A stretch of DNA of 64,000 nucleotides. Source: Perca fluviatilis (Eukaryota; Chordata; Actinopteri; Perciformes; Percidae). A program made the translations under genes and the position numbers. The DNA lies in the NCBI RefSeq assembly GCF_010015445.1, contig NC_053123.1:12067434-12131433 (forward strand). The letters are read 5' to 3'. The notes beneath the pieces are model-generated. The model was not told the origin of the DNA. It worked only from the letters and a program-made list of their open reading frames with translations, and did not search any database. The first letter of the stretch is position 1. Each line of letters opens with the position of its first letter. Below are positions 47,023-58,000 of this stretch, one piece after another.

Positions 47023-49543
47023 CTGCAAGAAAAGAAACACACAGACACACTTCTATTTAGTGGGGAATACTGTGAATTTTTTAAACTGAAACTGCTGGTT
47101 AAGCTGAAGATGAGTTATCTAAAAAGGGATTCTGTTGAAGCCCTCTACTCTTTAGCTGAGGTAAATGTCCAAATATCCTCAATATATTCTTTGTGAGACC
47201 CAATTAAAAATGTGCTATGTAAAAACTGACAGCATGTAGTTCACCAGCATGCAGATCACTTCACAGGACTGATACTATCACTTTCCCCATTCTGAAATTA
47301 CAGAGGTTAGCCCTTTACACACTGCATTCTCTTAGACCATGGTCCTAGGCCCAGGGCTGTACAATTCACACTGCACTGTCACTAGCCCTTAGCAACTTCC
47401 AGCCTAAGGCTTGGTAGTATTTTCAGGAGAAACCCCCACAAACTAATTTCTCCGTTTTATTCAAGTGTCCCAGTAAGCCATGACAGTTAGCCAACATGTG
47501 AACAACCATACCAAGACCCTAAAACTGAACCAGCTAAACGGAATTCCGCCATCATTCATTTTATGATGATTTACACCTATGCTACTGTGACATGCTAAAA
47601 TGTTTTCACAATAACGATAAATAGTTACTAAAAAGGACACTGTATTTGGAGGAGAGTACTTACGCATTTCTCAACCAGCAGACCATCTTTGAAGAACAGC
47701 ATGTATGGCGTGATGTTATCCTCGCGGTAGTCCAGCAGTCCAACCATGCCATCTGGGTTCATCGACTCTCCTGTGAAGAACTGCAGGGAGACAAAGACGA
47801 CACGTCAGAAGACGATCGGCAAAATTGTGCGGCCTCAGGTTTCATAGAGACCTGAGTCAAGATAACGGACCATAACTACGTGGTGCAGTTAAGAGAGCCG
47901 ATATTGGGTGCTTTACAATATTTGTTAAAAAAAAAAAAAGACCTTGTTTTTCTTAATAATAAATACCTGGTAGTTGCCGAGATTAGCCACAATCTTCTTA
48001 ACTTCTGGTGTGATGCCCTCCACGAAGGCCTGCACTCTCCCTGGATTGGTCTCTTCCAGCTTGGCCTTAACGCTGGACATGAAAACCAAAATGACATTTT
48101 AAAGATTCAGTCTGGATGAGATCCAACGTAGCACACGGTTACAGTAGAGGACGCACCAATCCAACTTTAAACTACGGAACCAATACTCACGCCTTCACGT
48201 AGTCTTTCATGTGCTTTAGGTACTGCTTCTTGTCGTAGCCCGTCTCCTGCAGTTTGTGGTTGAGGACGATGTCTACGCCAGAGACTGAGGTCGAATCAGT
48301 GCCCTCCGACGCCTCTTCTGCAGAGGCGTTGGCCGAAATTAAAGCCTCATCGAAGCCTTCTGTCCTGGTGACGGTCTAGACACATCAAACAGGGGAGCAG
48401 ATGGCAGAGACATGAGGGCGGAGAACACACACATATATAGACATACATAACACACATGCATATATATGTATGATGAATCACTGACAATGAGAGGGCAAGG
48501 CAGCTAACGATAGCTACACATTTGGCTTAACGGTGTTGGGATGAGTCAGAAAACCGGTAGGTAAACTAAACTCCCAAATTGATCAGATTTTTTTTTTTTT
48601 TTTTAAACGCTCAAACTAAACCTGACTAAACATCCTCAATCGCAACTTCTTTAAATCATACATGTAATATTCAGTATTTGATGGCACACTTTTGTGGGCA
48701 AAGCAGAGTTGTAGCTTTGAACCATTAACTAAATCCCATGACAACTTCCTTTTGTGTGTGTTGGACACACACCCCATATGTCGCCCTGACTGTGATCTCA
48801 TGTAAAGACAATGCCACTCACATCACTACAGACCTAGTCAGCCACAAAAGGAGCACTGATCACATGAGTCACCACATATATAAACCTGAATCTCAGCTGA
48901 GGGAAGAAAAACTATTTAAAACCAAATTGTACAACGACGGATATGTCTACAAATCAAATGCATGGCTTCACACGCTTTGAGTAAGTGAACAAACGATTTT
49001 TCTTATGTTAAGGGTCTGACAAACATGTTTCCTCTCGATTTGGCTTGGTGCAACACCTTCACTGTCACATACGTGCCTGCAAATTGTGTCAATGACCGTG
49101 AAATTGAATTGCCTCAAGGGCAGATGTTTAAACGATGACCAGTGAATAAGATTGAGATACGCTACTGATCCCTCAAGGGGATATAACATTGTTTCCCCCC
49201 CACTCAGTTATTAGACACACCTGCCTTATACAACACAAAAGTTACTTAGTTTGTTTCTCATACATGTTTAAAATGTGTGCAATGCATAACTTAGCTACAG
49301 GGTGGCGTGGTAAAATGTCGTTTTCATTGTGGCCTTGCATTAGGCCAACCAGGTGGAAAGAAAACCACCCCAGTTTGAACATAAAATAAATTCCATCCAA
49401 CTCACCTTTCCTTCAACTTCATAGAAGAGGTCGGTTTCCTTAACTTTGAAGGCGTCCGAGAACATCTCATCATCTGGGGAAGAAGCATAGTCACACTTGA
49501 TGAACACAAAGCAAATCCTAGGGCTCCCATCTGGTTGCGCCAT
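47020..49543 (-). CDS. TPT1: TPT1, translationally controlled tumour protein (TCTP), spliced
   Basis: Joined exons on the - strand: 49543-49406, 48375-48191, 48072-47967, 47780-47664, and the TAA at 47022-47020. TCTP is an abundant cytosolic protein with a Mss4-like fold, linked to growth and survival. Seen here: [10 protein letters not shown], the signature [33 protein letters not shown] in the helical hairpin, [20 protein letters not shown], and the invariant C-terminal Cys. Exon phases agree and the stop lies alone in a last exon, as I recall for TPT1 genes. The start is unusual: no MIIYK-type first exon was found, and the open frame begins [20 protein letters not shown]. The TPT1 identity is firm; the N-terminus is not. 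Confidence 0.93.
47664..47780 (-). CDS. TPT1: TPT1 exon ([14 protein letters not shown])
   Basis: A 117-base, phase-0 exon encoding 39 residues, with the second TCTP signature and the C-terminal EKC. The donor is GTAAGT. Confidence 0.96.
47967..48072 (-). CDS. TPT1: TPT1 exon ([13 protein letters not shown])
   Basis: A 106-base exon encoding the helical part [20 protein letters not shown], then [15 protein letters not shown]. The donor is GTATTT. Confidence 0.95.
48191..48375 (-). CDS. TPT1: TPT1 exon ([19 protein letters not shown])
   Basis: A 185-base exon with the first TCTP signature and the start of the hairpin, ending KDYVKA. The loop [14 protein letters not shown] is acidic as usual. 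Confidence 0.96.
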
Positions 49544-49546
49544 TAA
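49406..49546 (-). CDS. TPT1: TPT1 first coding exon with unusual start
   Basis: The exon ends EVEGK before GTGAGT. With the acceptor TTCTAG at its left it starts TTA then ATG (49543-49541), giving [20 protein letters not shown] then [11 protein letters not shown] second possible acceptor, TTCCCCAG, would start the exon at 49473 with the split codon before DEMFSD, as in ordinary TPT1 genes; it would need a separate first exon in phase 1, not found. The part [17 protein letters not shown] still resembles IYKD..SGDEMFSD. Both models are possible. Confidence 0.6.
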
Positions 49547-50450
49547 CTAGAAGATAACTTTACGTAACGCTATATATACACACACACACTGGACAGCAGG
49601 CTTAACGTTACATTCCTCAGTAGCAGCTCAACTAACTCGTGTTTTTATCTTTATCTGGAACTAACGCTAGTGATGAAATAACGAGGTATCCTACTTTTCC
49701 CAGTAGCGATGCTAACGCTAACTCTAGAGAAATCTGCCAGTCAGACATCCCCCCCCCCATAAATAAAAGATGCAGCTAGCATTAGCAGCTAACGTTACAT
49801 GATGCTGAACGCCATGTATACTTCGTTATTTTATCACGATTTACGTCACAAGTATAGCATTGTATCGTATCATATGTATCCCCGCTAAGAGCTTCCATTT
49901 ATATTAGAGCACACGGTAGTCACACTTCTAGCCAACGTATCGGTAACGTTAGTTGAACCATGGCCAAAGCTAACCGGCCTCAGCATCGTTCGACAGGGTG
50001 GCTAACACCGGCAGACTTTCTGCTTATCGTCATAGAGTTCTGGTTAGCATGTGGCTAACGCTAGCTTCCAGACGACGACAACACGAGTTAGCTAGCTAGC
50101 TGTAAGCTAACCTGCCGGCCAACTCCCTCCAATAACATGACACAGCCAAAATAACCGTCGCGACTATAACAACTACCTAATAAACACGAAAGACTACACT
50201 GAACATGACGAATTCTGCTATGACGCACGTTTACCTTCCGATCATTTTGCTATTCGTTGTTGAAAAAAAACGGACAGGAAAACAGCGGTACTGCCCGAAC
50301 AAAATCGATGGAATAGTCTCTGCCTTGACATTTTCTGCCGAAAGTGTACAACAACACCTAATCTGTCGATCTACTAGGAAAAACCTATTTCTGCCAGGAC
50401 AGAAACAAAGATTAAAGTTATGTTAAGCTTACTTTCTCATAATTTATTCG
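49547..50450 (-). promoter_or_regulatory. TPT1: TPT1 upstream region; possible promoter and 5' exon
   Basis: Rich in GCTAACGTTAGC-like motifs. A TATATATAG lies on the - strand at 49570-49579, about 30 bases before the coding exon. Another TA run lies at 50452-50473. A - strand piece near 50232-50250 reads ATGATCGGAAG then GTAAAC, a plausible donor, but joining it in phase to the next exon gives a stop or a weak acceptor. No TSS can be fixed. Confidence 0.35.
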
Positions 50451-50473
50451 TATATATATATATATATATATAA

Positions 50474-51766
50474 GTCATAAAACCAGGACAAGACATGAGT
50501 TACAAGACCCGCTTTACTCCTTTCCTAGAGAATTTACCGGACTGCAGAATGGATGTTATGCTGGATTTGTCTTAATCGTTTAACTCTTAATTTATATGGT
50601 TTGTAAAATGCATTTCCCAACATGAAGGCTTAAATACCTATACCTCCAGTGGTGAACTAAGGAATCCTCCATTTAATGACTTTATGGCTTAAAAGTAGTC
50701 AAGATTTAATCAGCCTATAAAACCATTGTTCAGTGTAAACCAATTGTCTCAAAATACTTAAACTTCTAGTTTAAGAAAGATTACTTGAGGTTGAGCTGCT
50801 CACTGCACATATGCCTATATAAAGACTACAGCCTGTGATGTGATGTTTAGACTGTAAACTGTGACCATGCATATTTGGGAAAATGCAGCCTGTGTGTTTA
50901 TGTTTCTATAAGCAGGGACAAATTTCAAAAAGGAAATCTTTCAAACAGCCATCTATTACTTGTAAAGCAACTTTATTTCTCTTTTATCAGCACATTATTT
51001 TGGTACAACAAGCACCGTTTCAACTTTGTGATTACCTCAAACTATAATTGTAAAATCCAAACCAGATGTAATGCCATCATCTAGCCATCCTCCGTCCACA
51101 GGGCAACACAGTGAGATGATTTAAGTATTTGTGGGCAAGTATCTGCACACTGTGAAAAATCCATTTATAAAGAAAAAAATAAAAAAATCAACTGTAGAAG
51201 TCCTACAGTAAAAAAGAGGCCGGGCATCGAGATAACGTCGGTCAATTAAGTTCCAAACAACCTCACCTTTCAATTATAGTTAAGACTTCCTCAAAAAGGA
51301 AAACAAATACAAGAATGGAGCCTATGAAGAGGACCAGCACAATCAAATTGAGCACATGCAAGACAAAAGACATTAGAAAAGTAGTCCATGTACAATTATA
51401 CACACAAAATAAACAAATGAGAATTTATTGACAGACGTTTATAAAGATGCAAGTGCAACAGAGCAAAAGTTTGTTTGCTCCAAATGCCTTCTCCCGCATA
51501 CTACACAATGCATCCCATTTGTCATTATCTTAAAAGGACAGCAAAATAATTTGTAGTTCCAGGCTACTGGAGCCAATGTTCTATGGATGAAGGGTCTTGA
51601 TCAGTAGTCCTGTGATCAGGGTTTAATTCTTAGATGCCTAATGACTATGGATTCAGTTTTAGCAGGAGGGTATGCACTGCACAGGGAACACATCATTATC
51701 CAAAATCTTGACCACAACTTTATAGCTTAAACCTAGCTGCAAATGTTGATCTTAACATTTAAAAAG
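50474..51766 (-). other. RANBP2: RANBP2 3' UTR and spacer
   Basis: After the RANBP2 stop the - strand has AATAAA candidates at 51424-51429 and 50972-50977. No coding exon is seen. Confidence 0.5.
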
Positions 51767-52072
51767 CTACAACTGTCCACAGTCTGTGATGACGAGTTTC
51801 TTTGTGGGCGAGCCTGTCTTTGTGCCAAGCTCTCCCATCTGCAGCACCACATCCATGCCTTCCCGAACCCAGCCGAAAGCCACGTGTTTGAAGTCCAGGT
51901 GTTCGGCTTTCTTCAGGGTGATAAAGAATTGTGAGTTGTTGGTGTCGCGTCCGCGATTGGCCATTGACAGAATGCCCGGGCCTGTGTGCCGAACGTCAAA
52001 GTTCTCATCTTCAAACTTGCTGCCGTAGATGGACTTTCCCCCTGTGCCATCACTGTTGGTGATGTCTCCACC
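51767..52072 (-). CDS. RANBP2: RANBP2 last exon (cyclophilin domain, second half)
   Basis: Encodes [20 protein letters not shown], then the cyclophilin core [17 protein letters not shown] and [11 protein letters not shown], ending DCGQL and TAG. The Trp that contacts cyclosporin in cyclophilin A is His here (AEHLDFKH), as in mammalian RANBP2, so weak drug binding is expected by homology. Confidence 0.97.
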   Translation of the reverse strand, partial: GGDITNSDGTGGKSIYGSKFEDENFDVRHTGPGILSMANRGRDTNNSQFFITLKKAEHLDFKHVAFGWVREGMDVVLQMGELGTKTGSPTKKLVITDCGQL

Positions 52073-55000
52073 CTAAAAGACCAATTGGGAACTTGTTAGT
52101 AATGTTGTCTACACATGGAGCAGGACACAATTAAGGCAGTAGTGAGCCGTACTGAACAAATTATCACAACACCAAACCATCTGAGAAATTATGTGAGGAA
52201 GCATTTTGGATTCAACGCCACACATGGAATAATCATGGACAAGAGCAATGCCGTTTGCTGATTTAGTAAAACGCAACTGCCTTGCAGTAACGTTAGCTCG
52301 TCACTCAAGTGAGGCAGTGGAGACGCAGCAAATGAATGGAACAATGCTACCATGCATTTTTGGATAGGCTATGTGGATAAGGTTTGGATTAAGTCAAACA
52401 AACGTGTTACAAATTTGTTCAAACTTTATTTCTAAAAAGTGACAGCCCTAGTGCTGAATGCTTATGCTCTCAACTAAACCACCACTGAACCAGAGCAGAC
52501 TCTGGCACCACTTCCTCTGTTGTCCAGTAGTGAGGTCACTATACCAAAAATTGTCAGTGCTGTCAAACGCCATGTAGCAGAAGCTAACAACAGCAGATTT
52601 TTACTACTGAACTAAAATTAGTATACACACTTTTGATCCCTTTTATTTTGTAGTTTTCACACCACTGATGATGATGATCACGTTAGATGACCAATCCTGA
52701 TAATCTCCTCACCTGACACATGAAGTCCGGTATGACTCTATGGAAGATGGAGTCCCGAAGGCCAAAGCCTCTCTCGCCAGTACAGAGAGCCCTGAAGTTC
52801 TCCGCTGTCTTGGGGACTATATGGGAGAAAAGCTCTATGGTGATGGTGCCCAGAGGTTGGCCGTCGCCTGCCACTTTGAGGAACACCTGGGGGTTAGTGT
52901 CTTTGGAGTGCTCTTGAACTCTGGACATCTGTGGTGAGGAGATATACGAGGCATCGCCCTCAACTTGGCCTAAGCGGCTCTGACACTCGCAGAAGGTCTT
53001 CTTAAAGGATTCGGCTATTTCAGGGGTTTTGAACTTGGCCGCCAGCTGTTCCACTATGCCGTCGCCGTCTGGAAAAACAGAAGGAAAGACAAAAAGATTA
53101 TCAGCAAGAGGTCTGCTTGAAAGCAACGATACACACTAGCACAAAGTAATATATGGCTAATGTCGGTCTTTAAAATCCTTCTTTGGAATCCAAAACTATG
53201 CAAAACCTGCTTTTTGTTATATTCATGCTAGAGCTGGGCAATATATCGATATTATATCGATATCGTGATATGAGACTAGATATTGTCTTAGATTTTGGAT
53301 ATTGTAACATCGTAATATGGCCTAAGTGTTGTCTTTTCCTGGTTTTAAAGGCTACAGTAAAGTGATGTCATTTTCTGAACTTACCAGACTGTTAGTCATT
53401 ATATCCACATTACTGATGATTATCCATCTAAAATCTCATTTTGTAAATATTTTGTGAATGCACTAATAGTCAACACTACAATATCGTTGTGGTATCGATA
53501 GAGGTATTTGGTCAAAATTATCGTGATATTCTCCGTATCGCCCAGACCTAATTCATGCACAAAGAAAGTCAGACAAAAGGTATTTCAAAAAAGGTTATCA
53601 ACGTACAATTATAATAGTGTAGTCACTAAAAGATGCTTCTACCATGGCTAGCTAATTATCATCAGAGTAATGAAACCAGAGGTTGCGCACCACTATTTTT
53701 TTCAGCCGCGCATGACAAAGTGGAAACAGGAAGCATGGACGAGTTTGAGGGCAAGCTCTCACGGCCGAAAGCACAAATATACACCATGGTGAAACGATAT
53801 CTCGCGTCGAACACGGCCATAAGCACGATGGAATTTGAGAAATCGCTTTCCATTCAGCCCCTTTAGGAAATGGTATAAAAATCTTCTCTCAAACCCCGCC
53901 AGTTCTGCCATTGTTTACCTTTATCTTCTCTGTAGAAATGGCAAAGTCTGTATCCTTTCCTCAGTTGAGACACCGGTCCAGGAGAAGACTGAAACTAGTG
54001 TCGCGACCACCATGCACGAGTATAAACCGTTACGGCGCTCCCATGACGTCACACTGTCGCGCGGCAGGTCGGGAATGGCGAGTATAATGGACGTTACATG
54101 CTGCACAGACACGGACTTTCCGTCAACACTATACATGTACCTGAGTAGTCCGTGGCAGTCCAGATCAGTGCGTTAGCTGAGGCGTTCATGGGTTTGAGTT
54201 CCATCGCCTGTGTGATCGTGTGGTTGGCACAAACCCTCAGCACCTGCTCCCTTCTCATCAGGATTCGGTAGAAGCGTTTGGTTGGGTGGAAGAGGATCTT
54301 GAGGTCACCGATGCCACGCTCCTTCCACTGGCCGAGGTCCCGGTCCCAGCGGTACAGCTTGGCGCGCTCTTTGAATAGGATTTCCTCATCCTCCTCTCCA
54401 GACTTTGTCTCCACCTGAGAGACACACAATTATTTAAAGATTAAGTGTCCCCCTGTACCTCATTCACTAAATTTAAATTTAATGTCTAAAAGGAAGACTA
54501 AAATATTTCAGCTCAGCATTAAAAAAAAAGTACCTCTGGTAGTGACACTATTGGCTCAAAGTGAATGTCGGCATTAGAAGCATCCTCTTCATCGCTGCCC
54601 TCCTCACCGCTGTTTTTTGGCGCTGAGGTCACTGCGGCCCCAAATACTGTTGCTCCAGCATTTGCCCACGAGAAGTTGGAGTCAGCTATCAAAGAGAACC
54701 AATAAATGTGGCAAAATATAATTTTCTTGCGTTGTGTTGGTAACATGCTAAGAGAGTCAGTTGTCAAAAAGACCATCTTCACAAAATATTAATGTTGAAG
54801 CCAACCTTGAGTTCCAAATGCAAAAGCGTCTGTGTTTTGGGCCAAATCAGCAAAGGAGAAGCCTCCGAAGGAGTTGAAGCCAAAGTTGGAGTCTGTGTGG
54901 GGAAGGAATAAAGCTTAAATACTGAATTGAATACATTTTTTTTTTTTTATTCCTCTCATTTGTTTTATGCAGGATTCCAACCGATGGTTGCTGACATTTG

Positions 55001-58000
55001 TTTATGAAGCTGGCAGGAACAACATTTTGACTGTTCATCAATGTTACCGTACTAGAGCTGACCCACACACAACAGTTGGACTGTCAAAGCTCTTACATCT
55101 GTAGTAATGAACAAAAGGTGATCTATACCTTCACTAGCTGTTGTAGCAGTAAAAGCTGCAGCTGCAGTCCCCGTGTTGGACTCTGGCTCTGGGCTCTTTT
55201 TAGTTGACAGATCAATGGGAGAACTGCTGCTTGGAGCTTCACTCTGAGTCTCTGTTGGCTGGTCTGAGGTCTGCTCCTCCGGTGTAGACATGCAGCCTGC
55301 AGCTTCTGTGCTGCCTGCCGCCGCCGCAGCTTCTGTGCTGCCTGCCGCCGCCGCAGCTTCTGTGCTGCCTGCCGCCGCCGCAGCTTCTGTGCTGCCTGCC
55401 GCCGCCGCAGCTTCTGTGCTGCCTGCCGCCGCCGCAGCCGGGGCTGCCTACGCCCGCCCGCAGCCGGGGCTGCCTGCCGCCGCCCGCAGCCGGGGCTGCC
55501 TGCCCGCCGCACAGCCGGGGCTGCCTGCGCCGCAGCGGGCTGCGCCGCCCGCCGCCGCCGGGGCTGCCTGCCGCCGCCGCAGCTTCGGGGCTGCCTGCCG
55601 CCGCCGCAGCTTCGGGGCTGCCTGCCGCCGCCGCAGCTTCGGGGCTGCCTGCCGCCGCCGCAGCTTCTGTGCTGCTGGATGACAGGCCTGATGCCGGTTC
55701 CTCTGGGGTTACAGCTGGGCTGCTGGAGGCCTTTTCAGTTTGGTTTAACTGGGCACCCTGAAACAATTTAAGAAATAAACTACAATAATACTGATGCTCT
55801 CTTGATGCTAAATTAACAAAAAACCTGCAACTGGTTAAACTAACTCAAAGTTAGTTAGTTATAGAATATACCAAATATATTCACTGCTTCAGCCAAAAGA
55901 ACTAAATAAAATGAATGAAACCATTTCCCGTTTAGTAGCCATGGTATGATGGATGAACGAACTTTGAGGTATCCAAATAATAGGAATACAATGACTTTTC
56001 ACCTATTCATTTTGTTCCAATTACAATGCATAATTGCTTACTTGTCCATTGCTATAAATGTATGCAGCTAAGATTACCTGCCTGCATTTCTAAATGTATG
56101 ACCTGAAAATGTTCTTCAATCAAGACTTGGCAGCTTACCACGTGTACACTGTTTAATCTATTGTTTTTAGATGCTTATTTGATATGCAATATTGTCTGTA
56201 TAAATTCAGCGCCTTTGCTAACTGTTGTGTCTGTTACCAGGTCTTGCTGTGCCTTGCGGACTTCGGTCTCATAGTCTTCAGGCTTGTCGTGGTCCGGGTC
56301 ACTGTCGGTGGTGCTCAGGCCACAGAAGAAGTTGGGTGGAAGCTGGAGGCTTCTGGCCTTCTCCTCCTCCTCCGGCGTCGGCTTTTTCTCCCACACCACC
56401 TGGCAGTCTGGCTCTGAATGCAGTACACACAAGTTTAGGGTTAGAAAATTACTAGCAGGCGAAGTGAGCATTACTTTTGACAAAGTCCACATACTTTGCC
56501 ATGTAATGAATAGTGTATTGAAAAGAGTATTTATCTATTGCAGCCCTGAACAAAATGTCTGAGAAATGAATCAAACCAAAAGTGAAGGAGAGTAATTGGA
56601 TAAAAATGTGTGCGTTACAGGATATAATATACATACCATCACCACATGCTGCAGCCTTTTTCTCAGGAGGATCAAGGTAGAGCTTTCCATTCAAGGCCTT
56701 TACTGCTGAGTCAAAGTCCTCATCTGAAAATATAAAACAAATTCAACACATATTACCCTTTGATAACTTTTTTTGCCATCAAGTAGGATGTTGCTGCAGA
56801 GACTACTGTGACCAGGAATCAACCAGTGTTGACTGGCCTGGTTTGAATTGACAAAAGAAGGGTTGAACATGGGTCAGATAACCCTGGTCTGACCCTGGTC
56901 ACTGGTGTGAAAGAGGTATAAAAAGGATTTGTCTGGTCGTATTTTGGTTTAATAAAACGAGCTGATGGTAAACCAATAAAACATGACAATACCATGTGTA
57001 GAAAAAGCAAATTTGTAAAAATGAAGCAACAATTAAAACTGAATGAGTCTACTAGTTACCATGTTCACTTCAACAACACACTTTTGTACTCTACTCCTAT
57101 CTTTTGGTCTTACCGTCAGTTTGATCATCGCTGGTGTAGCCTGGTTCATTCTGGTAGCAGAAGAAGGTGAGAGGCAGCAGGAGTTTCCTGGCTAAAGCTG
57201 CCTGTTCAGCAGTGGGTGCCCTGACATACACAACCTCCACCTCGGAGTCCTCATCCGACCCTGCACTGCCTCCCTCTGACTGAGGTGGTCCTATGACAGA
57301 CAGATACAATAGAAGTAGAACAATACATAGTCAGCCAGGGGAGGAAATGCTTAGAAGAATTGAGAAATTAAGCTGCTTTGTTCCCTTCATAACTACAGGT
57401 GTTAGTTCCACACACAAAAAAAATCATGCACAGCAAAACTGAATAGCATGCAGTTTATTTACAAATGTGTGAGTTGTATAAAGAGAACATTTCTGTATGC
57501 ATGTGTCTCAGTGTTTTTCATTTTATTTGACAGCTTTACTGTAGGACACATAGCACTGTAGCATTAAATTGCATAAATACCTGAACTCTAATTAGCCTTT
57601 GCTGAGGTCAGTGAACATCTCTGGCAGAATTGCATTTCATGCTGTTGCTACACATCCTGCACTAAAAATGGCATGTGTGACGTTTGCCCAGTGCATTCCT
57701 CTCTGAGGGAACGCTCTCCAGAGGAATCTTCTCAGCTCACCTTTCAAATAACATGAACTTTTACTGATGTGTCTCCTGTTGGTATACAACACTCTAGTTT
57801 GATTGTCCATTAGTTAGTTAATGATATGCTTACTGGTCATTAACCATTACCAAATGGTAATACATTACCATAACTAACTAACTAAAAAAGATAGATCCAT
57901 CAAAACCTTTTAAGCCCCTATGACCTGAAGCACAGTAAAAGATCTGATTCTTCTTCAATTCAAGACTCACATGAGAAAAGTTCTAACTAAAAACCACTAG

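Noticed and set aside
47876..49389. Open frames within TPT1 introns and antisense to its exons
   Set aside because: They are shadows of TPT1 exons or chance frames in introns. I also looked for an H/ACA snoRNA, which mammalian TPT1 hosts, and could not support one by eye.
49830..49880. ATG ATA CGA TAC.. on the - strand as a possible TPT1 first exon
   Set aside because: It reads MIRYNAILV and has a weak GTGACG donor in phase 0, which does not fit either acceptor of the next exon.
50230..50252. ATGATCGGAAG/GTAAAC on the - strand as a TPT1 first exon
   Set aside because: The donor looks good, but the phase gives a stop with both likely acceptors. It could still be a non-coding 5' exon.
55290..55682. 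Open frame on the + strand with Ala-Ala-Ser-Val-Leu-Pro repeats
   Set aside because: It is the antisense of the RANBP2 Ala-rich minisatellite, open only because of GC content.
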